A stretch of 64,000 bases of DNA from Epichloe hybrida (lineage: Eukaryota > Ascomycota > Sordariomycetes > Hypocreales > Clavicipitaceae): positions 868,001 to 932,000 of the forward strand of contig JAFEKR010000013.1 in NCBI GenBank assembly GCA_019022495.1. Reading direction: 5' to 3'. Both the position numbers and the translations under genes were made by a program. Below are positions 60,972-64,000 of the stretch, piece after piece (position 1 is the first letter of the stretch; each line of letters opens with the position of its first letter). The notes beneath the pieces are model-generated. The model made no database searches. It was not told the origin of the DNA and worked only from the letters and a program-made list of their open reading frames with translations.

Positions 60972-61904
60972 ATGAACCTGAAAACCCCTTGCGGGAAAGA
61001 TGTTCAACTTACCATCACACGCGTCTGCTCGGTTACTGTATCACCTGTCATGGAAGTGCAGCTAAGAATGCCGAATGGATTCAGGACGGCCATTCTCAAA
61101 CTTTTCGATCGACGTTTTGCTGTGTTTCGCAGGGATCATCCGTACAACCATCAAGCGGAAGCTGCGTGGCAAGATTGTGTTCGCTCTGGCTTGGCGAAAA
61201 GGCTCGTTGAAGATCTCCGACGCGATGAATACCGTGTTAAAGAGGCGCGTTTCCGAGAGGATGGAGATGAGGATGATGACGATGAAGAAGAAGAAAATGA
61301 TGATGATGACGATGATGACGATGATGGCAACGAGGATGACCTCGGCGAGTGGGAGGCTATAATATACGACACAGCTCAGAGCCACTACGAAAACGAAGTT
61401 CGAGCATACAGCGAACTGAAACAACTCCAAGGCCGATGCATTCCCGAATTCATCGGATCGGTCATTTACAGCTCACCAGAGGCACCTGCAGATCTTCCAG
61501 TGGAATACTTCCAAGTTCCAGGTATATTACTTGAATGCATCCGTGGCTTCCCCCTTTCAGAACTCACAACGAACATCCCGAATCAACCATTCCTTTGGGA
61601 GAGGATAGTGGAAGGCGCAATTGATGTGGTTCGAGAAGCGAATATGGCCGGGGTTGTTCACCATGACTGTCAACCTAGGACTATGCTAGTAGCGGAGATA
61701 GGCCATGGCGCTTTTCAGTCGTACTTGATCGATTTTGCACAATGTGCCTTCAGGGCCGATTACAAGAATACAGACGACGTAGATGATGAAGACGGCTATG
61801 CACATATTGTGAATGAGGTTGATAATCACGGGGGTATCGCAGTACTAATGAGTCAAAGGGTAAAGAGGGAAACATCATACACACTTCGCCTTAAAACGCT
61901 GTAG
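60972..61904 (+). CDS. Protein-kinase-like fold protein, possibly N-terminally damaged
   Basis: The open frame of 310 aa belongs, as I recognise it, to a fungal kinase-like family of unknown role. Features: AILKLFDRRF (candidate nucleotide-binding Lys), an acidic run of Asp/Glu at about residues 95-125, ENEVRAYSELKQLQGRCIPEF, ILLECIRGFPLSEL, then HHDCQPRTML in the catalytic-loop position and IDFAQC in the DFG position. Thr replaces the usual Asn of the loop, so activity is doubtful. Homologues usually begin upstream. The preceding frame (60883-60970) encodes SPAQQQHSSSLAAQLAQLEL in another phase and begins with ATA where ATG would be expected. The gene may thus have lost its start and carry a frameshift, or start at 60972. 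Confidence 0.6.
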   Translation: MNLKTPCGKDVQLTITRVCSVTVSPVMEVQLRMPNGFRTAILKLFDRRFAVFRRDHPYNHQAEAAWQDCVRSGLAKRLVEDLRRDEYRVKEARFREDGDEDDDDEEEENDDDDDDDDDGNEDDLGEWEAIIYDTAQSHYENEVRAYSELKQLQGRCIPEFIGSVIYSSPEAPADLPVEYFQVPGILLECIRGFPLSELTTNIPNQPFLWERIVEGAIDVVREANMAGVVHHDCQPRTMLVAEIGHGAFQSYLIDFAQCAFRADYKNTDDVDDEDGYAHIVNEVDNHGGIAVLMSQRVKRETSYTLRLKTL

Positions 61905-62880
61905 GGCTGTAGGAGCAATACGCGCAACTAGCCTGGAAGTTTTGGACAGAGCTTGGCTTGCTCGATCAGTGGCTGGAGATAAAGGTTGAAGCTCCAAGGG
62001 TCGCTGTAATCGTACACAGCTGTACCATCAGCCAGCCCGCTTCAACCTTTATGGCCTGTGATCGTGTTGAGTGGCTTCCAAGTCCTCATACATACGCAGT
62101 AAGCGGCTGCATCCAGCTCTACGGTGGGTCTCAGGTAATTCCGGAAATTATCTGGTACAGTGACAGGTGTACATGGTCGGGGCGGCGTTTTCGAAATTAC
62201 CTGAAACCCACTGTAGCTGTTGAGTGGGAGGAACAGAGATCGCTTGCTCCACTTTCCACGCAACCATGAAGTCATCGTCTGACGTGCATCTATCTAGCCT
62301 TTGCAAAGGAGTCATGCCACTTGCCCCTGGCGACACCGGGGATCGGGATATACGACAGATAAGTCCGTTGCTAATAGTAGGCGTCGGGAGCGAGTCAAGG
62401 CCGAGGTCGGCGAGGTCGGACTTGGCGGCCGCCTCAACGGGCGCTAGGGGAATCATTGAATCATTGGGTGTGCGTACGCAGCACGATTCGGTGAGAGCCT
62501 GTCTGTTGCACGAAAAAAAAAAAAGAGGCGCAGCCGACGGACCACTCATTTGTGCGTGCATTGTCCGTTATATTGCCTTGTGACACCCTCCTTTTCCAAT
62601 GTGGGCGGGTGGTGGCGGTGAATCGAAGCTTCCCCTGGCGAATTGGCCTTACATAGTTTCTGTTTGTTTTCACAGGAGGTACACGACCAGAGGCAGCAGG
62701 CCAATCACAAATCTTTCCGTGGCTTAGTGTGGCACTAAAGGAGGTTAGCTTCACTTACGGATCCGTCTACATGTATAGCCACTAAGAGCTGAAAGTGACC
62801 GCCCCGCGTGGGGCTTGTAGTCGTTGTAAAATCATTCAGGGGGATTAGTTAGACTGTAAGTGCGCATCCCCCCTTATCTC
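61905..62880. other. Intergenic with low-confidence frames
   Basis: Overlapping frames on both strands (62148-62561 minus, 62224-62583 plus) have no recognised domain. One MITE-like palindrome lies at 62120-62215. Confidence 0.45.
62120..62215. mobile_element. 96-bp palindromic MITE-like element
   Basis: The arms CTACGGTGGGTCTCAGGTAA and TTACCTGAAACCCACTGTAG are inverted with two mismatches. They enclose about 50 bp, with further pairing of GGAAAT-like bases. Confidence 0.65.
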
Positions 62881-63110
62881 CTTAGTTGTGCTATCTCCTT
62901 GGACTCGGCCCACCTTGTGGAGTCACGTCAACTGGGGTCTGTATCCAATCGGACAAAAGTCCATTAGAAGCACGGATTACATTGATTGATCTCCTTGGAG
63001 ACGGTCCACCTTGTGGGTCTGTAGGACGACTCGCAAACTGTACGTATTTCTAGTTGAATTTCATCAATAGATACGTATAGAGGTGGACCGTGTTCAAGGA
63101 GATATGTGAA
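62880..63110. repeat. Cluster of CTCCTTGG/CCACCTTGTGG repeats
   Basis: About 62895-62960 is an inverted relative of 60470-60545 (shared GTGACTCCACAAGG and ATTGGATACA on the opposite strand). A second inverted pair, TCTCCTTGGAGACGGTCCAC at 62990 and GTGGACCGTGTTCAAGGAGA at 63082, lies beside it. Confidence 0.6.
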
Positions 63111-63894
63111 TTAGCTCCTCATAATTACACTAGCAGATTTCCTTAGTATAGATTGCTATGGCGCACATACTATTATCTTAGATAAGCAACGCGCCCACGC
63201 GGTTAGTGGCAGTCACTGACTTTGTGGCAGGGGGGGGGTGACAGGCCCCACAGCCCCACAAGCCACAACACGACCAAGGAGATTTTGTAGACCTAAAACG
63301 GAAGAAGTAAATACCCTTCTACCTATGGCTCAGGGCGGCCACTATATATTAGCTCTTAGTGGCTAAAGTAAGTAAAACTGTTAGGTTACTATAGGGGTAT
63401 TGACACGAGTAAAAGATACTCAACAGTCCTGGTAAACTGCATATGATAACAGGTACCTCTTGCCTTACTTAGTATTACGAAAAGATCTGATATCAGCCTG
63501 CTGCCCCTGGTTTTTTTACCTCCTGTAAAATAAAAACAAACAGGGATTAGACTGTAGGTAGCCTTTGCTATATGGGGTTCTCTCCTTGCTCACACGTGAC
63601 TAGGTCGTAGCTAGGCCAATGGGCGGTGCGACGCTAATAGGTGCTGCCATCCATCCATCGCGATGTTATCGCGTCCGCGCTCCTTACAACAAATTTGCTT
63701 GCAAATTTGCTACTAGAAATGGCTAGCGCGTCCTTTGTGCACCGTTATGCACTCTGCGAAGTCCGCACAGGCGAAGTTCGCAAAGTTTTCGTGGAACAGA
63801 ATTTCTCTGCTCCCACACAACTCAACTCACCCGTAACGCCGTCCGCTCCCAACCAGCCGCACTCGCAGCCAACGTGACGCATCACCCGTTCACG
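63111..63894. promoter_or_regulatory. Upstream region of the sterol desaturase gene
   Basis: A G tract near 63231 and CCACA-rich stretches occur. The last 60 bp before the ATG are C-rich and AAC/CCA-rich, as in fungal 5' leaders. No defined regulatory site is claimed. Confidence 0.4.
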
Positions 63895-64000
63895 ATGGAT
63901 GTAGCTCTCGAGCTTTTTGATCCCCTCATTCTCGACAAGGCGTACGCCTGGGCCTTGCCTCGTCCCGGCTCTCCTGCTCCTGGTCCTAGTCCTGGTCTTG
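63895..64000 (+). CDS. ERG3: C-5 sterol desaturase, 5' end only
   Basis: The frame starting at ATG 63895 reads MDVALELFDPLILDKAYAWA and then a Pro/Gly/Ser-rich stretch to the window edge. This matches my memory of the conserved N-terminus of fungal C-5 sterol desaturases (ergosterol synthesis, ER membrane). Only 35 codons are visible. The diagnostic His boxes lie beyond the window, so the call rests on the N-terminal resemblance alone. Confidence 0.6.
   Translation, partial: MDVALELFDPLILDKAYAWALPRPGSPAPGPSPGL

Noticed and set aside
61062..61430. 122-aa minus-strand hydrophobic frame
   Set aside because: Antisense translation of the Asp/Glu repeat of the kinase-like gene.

Overview
The window looks like nuclear DNA of a filamentous ascomycete, probably Sordariomycetes and perhaps Hypocreales (an inference from gene content and intron style). 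Genes carry short introns (50-110 bp) with CTAAC/CTGAT-type branch points. GC-rich gene islands alternate sharply with very AT-rich, stop-riddled blocks that look like transposons destroyed by repeat-induced point mutation (RIP). No tRNA, rRNA or CRISPR array was recognised.

Region 1 (1-19.9 kb) is a housekeeping island. It holds an atypical Rho-family GTPase (minus), the tRNA pseudouridine synthase DEG1/PUS3 (plus), the GPI-anchor subunit GPI15/PIG-H (minus), a protein-kinase-like gene (plus) and a large four-exon WD40/alpha-solenoid scaffold gene (minus). A long gene-poor stretch follows, then two broken genes with AN1-like zinc-finger starts. One of these is a phosphotransferase-family pseudogene with two in-frame TAA codons and a frameshifting deletion.

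Region 2 (19.9-31.8 kb) is a gene island between two AT-rich blocks. It carries a seven-exon cytochrome P450 (minus, with a GC-AG intron), a Baeyer-Villiger-type flavin monooxygenase (plus) and an IPT-LOG fusion gene (plus). Fused isopentenyltransferase/LOG proteins next to a P450 are the known arrangement for de novo cytokinin synthesis in Claviceps and Fusarium. Here the set includes a flavin monooxygenase, and the IPT part has one in-frame TAA just after the P-loop, so the pathway may be decaying or the base may be an error. The same repeat terminus faces the island from both sides in opposite orientation.

Region 3 (31.8-60.3 kb) is an AT-rich graveyard of nested mobile elements: a Ty3/gypsy element split by a Ty1/copia element (289-bp LTRs, TATAA target duplication); hAT-like elements with CAGAGTATTG ends; a 2.4-kb non-autonomous LTR element with nearly intact 184-bp LTRs and a GTAAT duplication; a 219-bp-arm inverted-repeat element interrupted by a 410-bp hAT-like MITE; and a second gypsy element on the minus strand. 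No intact gene was seen here.

Region 4 (60.3-64 kb) returns to gene-like composition. It has short inverted-repeat elements, a protein-kinase-like gene that may have lost its original start, and at the right edge the first codons of a probable C-5 sterol desaturase (ERG3).

Splice sites were chosen by reading frame, splice consensus and family conservation. They are models and have not been tested by transcripts.
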